Of a stretch of 64,000 bases of DNA, positions 16,434 through 23,521 are shown piece by piece (the first letter of the stretch is position 1; every line of letters begins with the position of its first letter). The DNA is from CBDBGD01 sp965205235 (lineage in GTDB: Bacteria > Chloroflexota > Dehalococcoidia > Lucifugimonadales > UBA1127), in contig CBDBGD010000006.1 in assembly GCA_965205235.1 (NCBI GenBank), positions 178,342 to 242,341 of the forward strand, read 5' to 3'. The translations under genes were made by a program, and so were the position numbers. Below the pieces are notes generated by a model, which was not told the DNA's origin, searched no databases, and worked only from the letters and a program-made list of their open reading frames with translations.

Positions 16434-18167
16434 TTAGTTCTCCACGTAGCCGCGGTGGATCTGCAGGATGGCGTCCCACGTGGGGTCGATGCCGCGCACG
16501 TCGTTGCGGACGGCCCAGATGACCGGGCGGAACACCGGGATGATCCGGGGCACGTCCTCGATGAGGAGGCACTGGAGGTCGTGGTAGGCCTGCTTGCGGG
16601 CATCCACATCGGCAGTGGTGGCGCCCTTCTCTATGAGCGCGTCAACCTCCGGGTTGGAGTAGAAGGACTCGTTCCAGCTTGCGCCCGACGGGTAGACGAT
16701 GCTGAAAGCCTCGTGCGGAGGACGACCTCCCCACCAGACGGTGGTGAAGGGCTTGACCATCCAGCCGTCGCTCCAGTAGCCGTCCTCGGACAGGACGGTG
16801 ATCTCCAGGTTGATGCCGGCCGGAGCAGCCTTCTCCTTCATCACCGTGGCCATCTCCACCATGGCGGCGCCGGCGGTGGCGGTGTAGAGGGTCAGCTCGA
16901 TGCCGTCAGGGTAGCCGGCCTGGGCCAGGAGCTCGCGTGCGAGGTCCGGGTTGTACTCCGGGGGCTTGCACCCGTCGTTGAAGAAGGGGTCAGTGGGGGT
17001 GACGGGGTGGTCGTAGGCAATGCCGCCCAGACCGAGCTGCGCGCCGTCCAGGATCGCCTGGCGGTCGGTGGCGGCCTGGAGGGCCCGGCGGACCAGGACG
17101 TTGTCAAAGGGGGCCGTGCGAACGTCCATTGCCAGGTTCATGTAGCCGCCGCCGGGGGCCTGCTTGACGGTGACCTCGGCATCGTCCGCCAGGGCGGCGA
17201 CCGATGCGGTCTCCATGTCGAAGATCACGTCCACGATGCCGGCCTTGATGGCCTCGACTCGGGCCGTGGGGTCCGGCAGGTAGATGAAGAAGAGCTCGTC
17301 CGCCGGGGGATGGCCCTCCCACCAGTAGTCCGCGTTGCGCTCGAAGCGGGTGTACTCCCCGACGACGTGCTCCACCATGTGGTAGGGCCCGGTGCCGAGG
17401 GTCTCCTTCTTGAAACGCTCGGGATCGACGTCGGAAGGGGTCATCAGCGCGTGGTACTTGACCAGGGTGTCCAGCAGCGGCGCGTAGGCGGAGCTGAAGT
17501 CGAACCGAACCGTGTGGTCGTCAACGGCCACGACCTTCATGTCCTGGGGCAGCGTGCTGGCCAGGGGAGAGTCCACCTCGAAGAGGCGCTCGATGCTGTA
17601 GACCACGTCCTCCGCGGTGAACTCCTTGCCGTGGCGGAAGTTCACGCCCTCGCGGAGCTTGAAGGTCCACTGCGTTGCGTCGTCGCTGATGCTCCAGGAC
17701 AACGCTAGCATGGGCTGGATGGAGAGGTCCGGGTTACGCATGACCAGGGGGTCATAGGAGTGCACGGCGACGTTGATGTCCGGGGTCTCGAGGGTGAGCG
17801 GCGGGTCAAAGGCGACGTGGGAAGCGAGCATGCCCACCTTCAAGGTGCCGCCCGGCCGGGTGACCTCCGTCACGGCTTGCTGCGTGGGAGTGGGGGTGGC
17901 GACGGCGGTGGTCGTCTGGGTGGTGGCCACCTGCCGGGCCTGCTGAACCGAGGCAGCGGCGCCCGAGGGCGTTGCCGCAGCCGCGGCCGTCGTCGTCTCG
18001 GTGGTGGTCGTTGTGGTCGTCTGGGCGGCGGTCTGAGTCTGGGTCGCAGTCTCAGTCGTCGTGGTGGTCGCCGTCTCTTCGTCGTCGCCCTGGCATGCGG
18101 TCATCGCCAGAGCGACGAGCAGGGCCGGCAGTACAAGGACTCGCAGTAGCTTGATGCGTCTAGACAT
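16434..18167 (-). CDS. Extracellular solute-binding lipoprotein, family 5
   Basis: A 577-residue SBP family 5 protein that delivers peptides or similar solutes to the adjacent permeases. The N-terminus is a lipoprotein signal with lipobox LAMTAC, followed by an unusual Thr/Gln/Ala-rich tether of about 80 residues, then the mature fold (GGTLKVGM, FKLREGVNFRHGKEFTAEDVVYSIER, YPDGIELTL). I chose the ATG at 18167: GGAGGAGCTATCC precedes it and the signal peptide begins there. It lies 19 bases after the TetR gene, so the regulator and transporter likely share one promoter. Confidence 0.93.
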   Translation of the reverse strand: MSRRIKLLRVLVLPALLVALAMTACQGDDEETATTTTTETATQTQTAAQTTTTTTTETTTAAAAATPSGAAASVQQARQVATTQTTTAVATPTPTQQAVTEVTRPGGTLKVGMLASHVAFDPPLTLETPDINVAVHSYDPLVMRNPDLSIQPMLALSWSISDDATQWTFKLREGVNFRHGKEFTAEDVVYSIERLFEVDSPLASTLPQDMKVVAVDDHTVRFDFSSAYAPLLDTLVKYHALMTPSDVDPERFKKETLGTGPYHMVEHVVGEYTRFERNADYWWEGHPPADELFFIYLPDPTARVEAIKAGIVDVIFDMETASVAALADDAEVTVKQAPGGGYMNLAMDVRTAPFDNVLVRRALQAATDRQAILDGAQLGLGGIAYDHPVTPTDPFFNDGCKPPEYNPDLARELLAQAGYPDGIELTLYTATAGAAMVEMATVMKEKAAPAGINLEITVLSEDGYWSDGWMVKPFTTVWWGGRPPHEAFSIVYPSGASWNESFYSNPEVDALIEKGATTADVDARKQAYHDLQCLLIEDVPRIIPVFRPVIWAVRNDVRGIDPTWDAILQIHRGYVEN

Positions 18168-18186
18168 GGATAGCTCCTCCTGTGTT

Positions 18187-18891
18187 CTAGGCTCTGGACT
18201 CCACCGTACGCCCCGGCGTCGGCGGTAGCCCGTAGGCCGTCTGTGTTTTGGCGCCTTCCTCGGCGCTGGTTGGAGTGAAAGTTGGTGAGGTCGTGCGGGC
18301 GACGCCCCGCTTGTAGGTCTCCCAGACCGGGTCACCCTGGTCGGATGGCTGCCAGGGGGTCTCGCTCAGGACCCAAACGCTCGCGAGGCCCTGCACCATT
18401 CCGTAGAAGGTGAAGGCAGCGGCGTCCACGTCCAGGTCGGGACGCAGGCTCTCCTCCTGGACACCCTTCTGGAGGATGCCCTTGATGCGCTCGATGTACG
18501 CGTCGAGCACGGAGACGACGCGGGGGCGGAGGGCGGCGTCCTCGAAGGAGACGGCGCCGGCGACGACGATGAGGGCGAGGCCCCAGTAGTCCTCGATGTC
18601 CCTGAGCTGCAGACGGAAGATGCGCTCCAGGTTCTCCAACGCCGAACTGTCCTGAGACTCGGCGTCCTCAACCGTCTCGCGGAGGAACTCGCCGACCTGG
18701 TCGACGAGGTAGGAGAGGATCTGCTGCTTGCTGACAAAGTGGCGGTAGACTGCGCCCTCGGTGACGCCCACCTCGCGGGCGATGTCCTTGATGGTGACAT
18801 GACCCAGACCCTTGCGGGTGATGAGGCGGGTAACCGCCTCCATGATCTGAAACTGGCGCACGTCGTGGCGCTGTCTGACCTGTCTTAACAC
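18187..18891 (-). CDS. TetR-family transcriptional regulator
   Basis: A 234-residue regulator. Residues about 32-59 (VTIKDIAREVGVTEGAVYRHF) form the helix-turn-helix typical of the TetR N-terminal domain, followed by a divergent ligand-binding domain. The start is GTG at 18891. A perfect 12-bp palindrome and a good promoter lie directly upstream, consistent with autorepression. The transporter genes follow within 19 bases, so it probably represses its own operon until a transported substrate or related ligand binds. The C-terminal 35 residues are Pro/Thr-rich and look disordered. Confidence 0.93.
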   Translation of the reverse strand: MLRQVRQRHDVRQFQIMEAVTRLITRKGLGHVTIKDIAREVGVTEGAVYRHFVSKQQILSYLVDQVGEFLRETVEDAESQDSSALENLERIFRLQLRDIEDYWGLALIVVAGAVSFEDAALRPRVVSVLDAYIERIKGILQKGVQEESLRPDLDVDAAAFTFYGMVQGLASVWVLSETPWQPSDQGDPVWETYKRGVARTTSPTFTPTSAEEGAKTQTAYGLPPTPGRTVESRA

Positions 18892-18913
18892 ACAAATAGA
18901 CCAGGGAAAGAAT

Positions 18914-18959
18914 GTGAGCGCTCACTTACATAGTACCCCCCGCGAGGGGGGTCTGTCAA
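18914..18959 (-). promoter_or_regulatory. TetR-importer operon promoter with operator
   Basis: Reading on the minus strand: TTGACA (18959 to 18954), an 18-base spacer, TACTAT (18935 to 18930), then the perfect 12-bp palindrome GTGAGCGCTCAC (18925 to 18914) covering the expected start point. The palindrome is the right size and position for a TetR operator. The spacer holds a perfect 7-bp inverted repeat, ACCCCCC/GGGGGGT, around TCGC, whose last T and A bases join the -10 box. Confidence 0.7.
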
Positions 18960-19000
18960 CCCTAAAGGGCCGACCTAGGGGGTCTTGGCAGCGGTCCGAG

Positions 19001-19582
19001 CTAGGCGGGGCTGAGCTCTTCCTGCAGCTCGCGGACGACCTGCGGGAGGGGTCGATCGCGGGTGACGGTGGTCTGGGTCGCCCATGCGGGCTCGGGGGTG
19101 GTCGCCATGCAGACGAGTGTCGGACCGGGCTCGGAGAGGATGCGCTCGACCTGGCCGGTGAACTCCTCCAGGTCATCGAAGGAGTAGGCGGCGGCGTAGC
19201 CCGCGGCCTTCGCCATACCGGCGAAGGAGACGCGGTCGATTGCGGGCAGCGCCTGTCCGCCGGTGGTGGCGTAGACGCCGTTCTGCACGACGAAGTGGTA
19301 GAAGTTGGCGGGGGCCTTGGCCGCGATGGTGACCAGGGTGCCCAGGTTCATGAGCAGGCTGCCGTCGCCGTCCATGAGGATGACCTTGGTGTCGGATCGG
19401 GCGAGGGCGAACCCCAGCGCGATGGAGGAGAACTTGCCCATGGAAGGACAGTCGATGGAGAAGTCCCGCCGGGGCAGACGGCTCACCTCCGCCCAGCCCT
19501 TGACGGCCTGGTACGCTGGGATGACCACCGCGTCGCCGCGGTACTTCTCCAACACGGACATCCAATCTCTCTGGTCGATCAT
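19001..19582 (-). CDS. TPP-binding half-enzyme, sulfopyruvate/phosphonopyruvate decarboxylase beta-like
   Basis: A 193-residue protein containing only the C-terminal (pyrophosphate) thiamine diphosphate domain. MDGDGSLLMNLGTL followed by QNGVYATTGG is the GDG(X)nN cofactor motif, and length fits ComE-like beta subunits. Such enzymes need a partner carrying the pyrimidine domain, usually an adjacent alpha gene, but none is present. The preceding gene, 27 bases upstream, encodes a hydratase-fold enzyme, suggesting joint work on a 2-keto acid. Substrate unknown. Confidence 0.8.
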   Translation of the reverse strand: MIDQRDWMSVLEKYRGDAVVIPAYQAVKGWAEVSRLPRRDFSIDCPSMGKFSSIALGFALARSDTKVILMDGDGSLLMNLGTLVTIAAKAPANFYHFVVQNGVYATTGGQALPAIDRVSFAGMAKAAGYAAAYSFDDLEEFTGQVERILSEPGPTLVCMATTPEPAWATQTTVTRDRPLPQVVRELQEELSPA

Positions 19583-19609
19583 GATGCACCCCCTCCCATG
19601 CCTCTGCTG

Positions 19610-20395
19610 TTAGCTCTTGCTGCCGATCCGCACCTCGACGCGCCCAAGGTCGCCGAAGTCGGCCACTGCGACATCGCCCGCGACGACGGGCGTGACGCCG
19701 GTGCACGTCCCGGTGGTGATGATCTCGCCCGCGAGGATAGCATCGCCGAGGGCGGACAGGTGGTTGGCGGTCCATTCGAGCACGTTCAGAGGATCGCCCA
19801 GGGCGTTGGCGCCGACTCCCTCGACGACGAATGCGCCGTTCACGTAGAGCCGCACGGCCTGCCCCTTGACGTCCACGGCGCGCCAGTCCGCCGTCCGCGG
19901 CCCGGCGACGAATGCGCTGTTCCCGGTCATGTCGGACACCAGCCGCACGCCGCCCAGCTCGCCGAAGCCGCCGGCGAAGCGGCAGCCCACCACCTCAATG
20001 GCGGGGACGAGCGCATCGACGGCGTCGAGCACCTCGGCGCGGGTGTACCGCTGCGGCCGGGGCGGCAGGTCACGGGCGAAGGTGAACGCGAACTCGCATT
20101 CGACCTTCGTGCCCTGGTCGGCGAACACCGCGAGCTCCGCCGGAGAGGCGAGGCAGAAGGGCTGGAACATGGGGGCCGAGGCAGGCTCGTCGATGCCGAA
20201 GAGGGCCTGCATGGCGTCGTTGGTCGCTCCGACCTTCCACCCTGCCCGCGGCAGGCCTGCCATCGTCACGATCTCGCGCTGGACGTTGTAGGCCTCGCCG
20301 ACGCCAGCGAGCACGTCCGTGGCCTCGCGGGGCAAGGTGCCGCCGCCGGTGCGAGCGCGCCAGAGCCGTGCAGCCAGATCGCGAACGTGGTCCAC
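19610..20395 (-). CDS. 2-keto-4-pentenoate hydratase-like protein (FAH superfamily)
   Basis: A 261-residue enzyme. GWKVGATNDAMQ, KVECEFAFTFARDLP and GDPLNVLEWTANHL match the MhpD hydratase/decarboxylase group, which handles 2-hydroxydienoates from aromatic meta-cleavage; the acidic residues of the VECEFAF block are the expected metal ligands. I chose the GTG at 20395 because GAGGAGG sits 4 bases upstream; a longer frame begins at 20446. It precedes the TPP half-enzyme gene in a two-gene unit. The true substrate may differ from the textbook one because no ring-cleavage gene is nearby. Confidence 0.85.
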   Translation of the reverse strand: MDHVRDLAARLWRARTGGGTLPREATDVLAGVGEAYNVQREIVTMAGLPRAGWKVGATNDAMQALFGIDEPASAPMFQPFCLASPAELAVFADQGTKVECEFAFTFARDLPPRPQRYTRAEVLDAVDALVPAIEVVGCRFAGGFGELGGVRLVSDMTGNSAFVAGPRTADWRAVDVKGQAVRLYVNGAFVVEGVGANALGDPLNVLEWTANHLSALGDAILAGEIITTGTCTGVTPVVAGDVAVADFGDLGRVEVRIGSKS

Positions 20396-20478
20396 AGGGC
20401 CTCCTCGTACAGCCCCCACAGTAGCGGAAGATGAAGGCGTTCTCAACCCGTCAACGTCGATTCGCGGTCTCCCCTCAC

Positions 20479-20513
20479 CCGCCGCGTTGCGGCGGCCTCT
20501 CCCCAGGGAGAGG
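20479..20513. repeat. Double hairpin, family B repeat
   Basis: Two adjacent perfect hairpins: CCGCCGC/GCGGCGG with a 3-base loop (20479-20495), and CCTCTCCC/GGGAGAGG with a 2-base loop (20496-20513). The leading CCCCTCACCC and the second hairpin match the element near 8656-8688. It lies in the 189-base gap between the divergent hydratase and threonine aldolase genes. Confidence 0.55.
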
Positions 20514-20546
20514 CGGGGTCGCGGTCACGGGCGCGGACAGGTCTGC

Positions 20547-20552
20547 TACAAT
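20547..20552 (+). promoter_or_regulatory. Candidate -10 box of threonine aldolase gene
   Basis: TACAAT in the context GCTACAATG lies 32 bases before the GTG start. No clear -35 hexamer is seen. The same context occurs before ruvX and pyk. Confidence 0.4.
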
Positions 20553-20584
20553 GGCGCACACACCCAACGATTCGGAGGCGGGCC

Positions 20585-21634
20585 GTGCGTGTAGTGGACT
20601 TGCGCAGTGACACGGTAACCAAGCCGACGCCGGAGATGCGCCAGGCGATGTTCGAGGCGGAGGTGGGCGACGACGTGTGGGACGAGGACCCCACGGTGCA
20701 CCGACTGGAGGAGATGGCAGCGCGGATCACCGGCAAGGAGGCCGCGGTCTTCACCCCCAGCGGCACGATGAGCAACCTCATGGCCGTCCTAGCCTGGACG
20801 AAGCGGGGCGACGAGATCATCCTAGGCAACGAGTCGCACATCTTCTGGAACGAGGTGGGCAGCGCCTCGGCCCTAGGCGGCGTGGTAATGCGCACGGTCC
20901 CGAACGACGCGTCGGGGCGCCTGGACCCCGCCGACGTGGAGGAGGCGGTGCGAGGGCCCAACATCCACTTCCCCCCCACGACGCTGGTCTGCCTGGAGAA
21001 CACGCACAACCGCTGCGGCGGCGGCGTCCTCACGTGCGAGGAGACGGCAGCCGTGGCCAAGGTGGCCCATGACCGCGACATCCCGGTGCACCTGGACGGC
21101 GCTCGCATCTTCAACGCCTCGGTCGCCCTGGGGCTGCCGCCGCAGGCGCTGACGGAGGACGTGGACTCGGTGTGCTTCTGCATCTCGAAGGGTCTCAGCG
21201 CCCCCGTCGGATCGCTGCTGTGCGGCAGCGAGGAGTTCATCGCGAGGTCGCGCAAGTGGCGCAAGATGCTGGGCGGCGGGATGCGGCAGGCGGGGGTGCT
21301 GGCCGCGGCGGGCGTCGTGGCGCTGGACAGCATGATCGAGCGCTTGGCCGACGACCACGTCAACGCCAAGCGCCTGGCCCAGGGGCTGGCCGAGGCGCCG
21401 GGAGTGAGCCTGGACCCCGACGCTGCGCCGACGAACATCCTGGTCTTCGAGTGGACCGGCGGCCCTGCGCCGGAGTTCATGGACCGGCTGGCGGAGCAGG
21501 GCGTGAAGGCGTCCTACCTGGGCGGCGCGAAGGTGCGCATGGTCACGCACGCAGGCATCAGCCCAGGGGACGTGGACTACGCCGTGGAGACGACGGCGCG
21601 GGTGGCCAAGGAGTCCATGGCAGTCGCCGGGTAG
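20585..21634 (+). CDS. Threonine aldolase (low-specificity type)
   Basis: A 349-residue PLP enzyme of the beta-eliminating lyase fold that cleaves threonine or allo-threonine to glycine and acetaldehyde. DLRSDTVTKPTPEMR at the N-terminus, GDDVWDEDPTVHRLE, LENTHNRCGG, VHLDGARIFNA and the PLP lysine in ISKGLSAPVGS (near residue 202) are characteristic. The start is GTG with GGAGG about 6 bases upstream. It is transcribed alone, divergent from the hydratase gene. Related beta-hydroxy amino-acid substrates are possible. Confidence 0.95.
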   Translation: MRVVDLRSDTVTKPTPEMRQAMFEAEVGDDVWDEDPTVHRLEEMAARITGKEAAVFTPSGTMSNLMAVLAWTKRGDEIILGNESHIFWNEVGSASALGGVVMRTVPNDASGRLDPADVEEAVRGPNIHFPPTTLVCLENTHNRCGGGVLTCEETAAVAKVAHDRDIPVHLDGARIFNASVALGLPPQALTEDVDSVCFCISKGLSAPVGSLLCGSEEFIARSRKWRKMLGGGMRQAGVLAAAGVVALDSMIERLADDHVNAKRLAQGLAEAPGVSLDPDAAPTNILVFEWTGGPAPEFMDRLAEQGVKASYLGGAKVRMVTHAGISPGDVDYAVETTARVAKESMAVAG

Positions 21635-21640
21635 GCGGCG

Positions 21641-21712
21641 CTAGGGGCGCACATCGCCGTCGATGCCGAGTCCGGCGGACCGGACGGCCGCGGCGGCTGC
21701 GGCCTGGCGGTC
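21641..21712 (-). pseudogene. Remnant of duplicated HAD gene 3' end
   Basis: Read on the minus strand, these 72 bases encode 23 residues from DRQAAAAAAVRSAG to GDVRP plus a stop. They match the C-terminus of the intact HAD gene at 22364-22984 in 21 of 23 positions, after a 12-codon in-frame gap. In the intact copy that gap is bounded by two CGCAC repeats 36 bases apart, so a slip between them explains the loss. The remnant has no start and lies between threonine aldolase and the low-GC lipoprotein gene. Confidence 0.75.
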
Positions 21713-21745
21713 CTCACGTTTTCATCTCCCAATGCCGATGTCCCC

Positions 21746-22339
21746 TCATCTGATCTGCTGCATCAGTCGGTTACGGGATTCTACCCACCACTCTGGAACC
21801 AAGCATCCCAGAACCTCGATAACCTCTGGATTTCTATTTTCGTGCTCCATGACGATGCCATAGATGACATTTATCGTCCCTCTGAGATACACGGTGTTAG
21901 AGAGAAAATCTCTCCTTGTGGTACTTCCTGTGAAGGGATAGAAGTCCGTGAAGGAGGGCATGTAGCACCTCACGACCCCGGATACAGTGTCTTCGCGCTC
22001 ACTCAAGGGGAAGTCGACGTAGAGCGCACTGTCAGCAGCCCCTACCCCAGGGAAGCTATCGTATACCATTAGGAACACAGTCTCTCCCCCGAATACTCGA
22101 TTGGCCTCTTCTCTGTCATTTTGGTAGGCACGAACGAGTTCCCATTCCTCCATGTATAGGTATGATCCCGTCCAGTTGAATTTGCGAAATCCATCAGACA
22201 CTTTGGGCGGAAACCCTTCGCGACGAATGGTCTCATACGCGGAGTTTGCCTCTTCATGCGTGTACATGACCTGCTGACGGCAGCCAAGGAGAGAAGCCAT
22301 CGTCGCGGCGAGGAGGAGTGTCAGCGCTGCTGACCGCAT
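21746..22339 (-). CDS. Putative lipoprotein, unknown function
   Basis: A 197-residue protein with a lipoprotein signal: hydrophobic helix then lipobox SLLGC near residue 20. The mature part is rich in aromatic residues (SYLYMEEWELVRAY, EWWVESRNR) and is presumably anchored outside the membrane. I recognise no family. Base composition is far from its neighbours: 28 of 60 bases are G or C in 21781-21840 and 29 of 60 in 21901-21960, against roughly three quarters nearby. It sits between two copies of the HAD gene's 3' end, which points to insertion from elsewhere. Confidence 0.75.
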   Translation of the reverse strand: MRSAALTLLLAATMASLLGCRQQVMYTHEEANSAYETIRREGFPPKVSDGFRKFNWTGSYLYMEEWELVRAYQNDREEANRVFGGETVFLMVYDSFPGVGAADSALYVDFPLSEREDTVSGVVRCYMPSFTDFYPFTGSTTRRDFLSNTVYLRGTINVIYGIVMEHENRNPEVIEVLGCLVPEWWVESRNRLMQQIR

Positions 22340-22363
22340 GGCTGTGCCTCGTCTAGGGCGGCG

Positions 22364-22984
22364 CTAGGGGCGCACCAGGGCGATGACGTCGCTGAGGCGC
22401 GCCAGCCGCACATCGCCGTCGATGCCGAGGCCTGCGAAGCGGACGCCCGCGGCGGCTGCGGCCTGACGGTCGTACATGGAGTCGCCCACCATCAGCGCCT
22501 CGACCGGAGTGACGCCCAGCAGACCGCACGCGCGCAGCACCATGTCGGGCGCAGGCTTGGCCGCGGGCACGTCGCTGCCGCCGACCAGCGCATCCGGGGC
22601 CAGGCCCAGCCCTTCGAGGACTCGCCCCGCCAGCGGCGAGGGCGTGTTGGTGACGACCGCAACGCCCAGCCCCATCTCACGCAGGGCCGCAAGCACGCCC
22701 GGAGCGTCCGGGTTGGCCTCGATGTGCTGGGTGTGGTCGGTGAAGTGGGAGTCGTAGAAGGCCTCAACCTCCGCCACGGTGCTGCGGGGGAAGAACATGC
22801 GCACGTCCTCGCTGGTGGGCTGGCCGTAGACCGCCCGGAACTGCTCACGGTCGACGGGCGGGTAGCCCAGGTGGAGGGCGGTGGCGTTCATCAGGCGCAC
22901 CCACGCCTCGAAGCTGTCCACGAGGACGCCGTCCATGTCGAACAGCACTGCTCGGACCGCACTCTGGGACGCTGCGTGTTGCAT
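22364..22984 (-). CDS. HAD hydrolase, phosphoglycolate phosphatase/beta-PGM-like
   Basis: A 206-residue class IA HAD enzyme. Motif I is FDMDGVLVDS, motif II is VVTNTPS, the conserved Lys is in AAKPAPDM, and motif IV is LMVGDSMYDRQAAAAAG. The cap lies between motifs I and II. I chose the ATG at 22984 since MQHAASQSAVRAVLFDMDG places motif I at the normal distance; the longer frame adds unrelated sequence. A truncated duplicate of its tail lies about 0.7 kb downstream. Substrate unknown. Confidence 0.9.
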   Translation of the reverse strand: MQHAASQSAVRAVLFDMDGVLVDSFEAWVRLMNATALHLGYPPVDREQFRAVYGQPTSEDVRMFFPRSTVAEVEAFYDSHFTDHTQHIEANPDAPGVLAALREMGLGVAVVTNTPSPLAGRVLEGLGLAPDALVGGSDVPAAKPAPDMVLRACGLLGVTPVEALMVGDSMYDRQAAAAAGVRFAGLGIDGDVRLARLSDVIALVRP

Positions 22985-23049
22985 GGCACTCAAGGATAGC
23001 GGCTCTCGTCGTCCGGTCAACCGGCAGCGCACGAGCGGAGGGTGAGGAC

Positions 23050-23078
23050 TTGCGGGGGGCCGAGGCGCGCCGTAGAAT
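23050..23078 (+). promoter_or_regulatory. Promoter of SnoaL-like gene
   Basis: TTGCGG (23050-23055), a 17-base spacer and TAGAAT (23073-23078). Transcription would start near 23085, about 35 bases before the ATG. The -35 is only a partial match. Confidence 0.4.
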
Positions 23079-23119
23079 CGCATGCTAGATTCCCACTTCG
23101 TGCCGAAGGAGTTGACGAC

Positions 23120-23479
23120 ATGCCCGTATTCACACCTGAAGCGGTTGAGGAGAAGCTGGTTGAAGCGATCAACGCCGGCGACCTTCTCACTGCCACGTCC
23201 CTCTTTGAGGGCGGCGCAACCGTGGTCTTCACCGATGGCGACACTGCCAAGGGCGGCGTGGCCATCCGAGAGGGGTTGGGGGAGCGGCTGGCCGCGAAGC
23301 CGCAGATCACCTCGGAACTCGTGAACATTCTTCAGGGTGACGGCATCGCCGTCGCCCACTACAAGTGGAGCCTGACGGCCGGGGGAGAGACGTCCAGCGG
23401 CGTGAGCGACCACCTGCTGCGCCGGCAACAGGACCAGACCTGGCAGATAGCCGCCCTCAGCAGGGCGGGTGCAGGGTAG
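23120..23479 (+). CDS. SnoaL/NTF2-like domain protein
   Basis: A 119-residue single-domain protein. The pattern of two N-terminal helices (EAVEEKLVEAINAGDLLTATSLF), then strands with TVVFTDGDTAKGGVAIREGL and the closing TWQIAALSRAG, fits the SnoaL-like/DUF4440 cone fold. Members range from small isomerases to ligand-binding or stress proteins. I chose the ATG at 23120 because AAGGAG lies 9 bases upstream; the longer frame has no ribosome site. It is transcribed alone and convergent with pyk. Function unknown. Confidence 0.8.
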   Translation: MPVFTPEAVEEKLVEAINAGDLLTATSLFEGGATVVFTDGDTAKGGVAIREGLGERLAAKPQITSELVNILQGDGIAVAHYKWSLTAGGETSSGVSDHLLRRQQDQTWQIAALSRAGAG

Positions 23480-23496
23480 CAGGACAGCCGGCTGAA

Positions 23497-23515
23497 ATCC
23501 GCCACCCCGGCGGAT
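23497..23515. terminator. Hairpin between convergent genes
   Basis: A perfect 7-bp stem ATCCGCC/GGCGGAT with a 5-base loop lies between the SnoaL-like gene and pyk, which converge here. A 10-bp palindrome CAGCCGGCTG precedes it at 23485-23494. No T-run, so it may serve as a two-way transcript end or RNA 3' structure. Confidence 0.45.
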
Positions 23516-23521
23516 GGGGCT

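Noticed and set aside
21663..21863. A 66-codon plus-strand frame near the HAD tail remnant
   Set aside because: It crosses the duplicated HAD tail and the lipoprotein 3' end with no ribosome site; chance frame.
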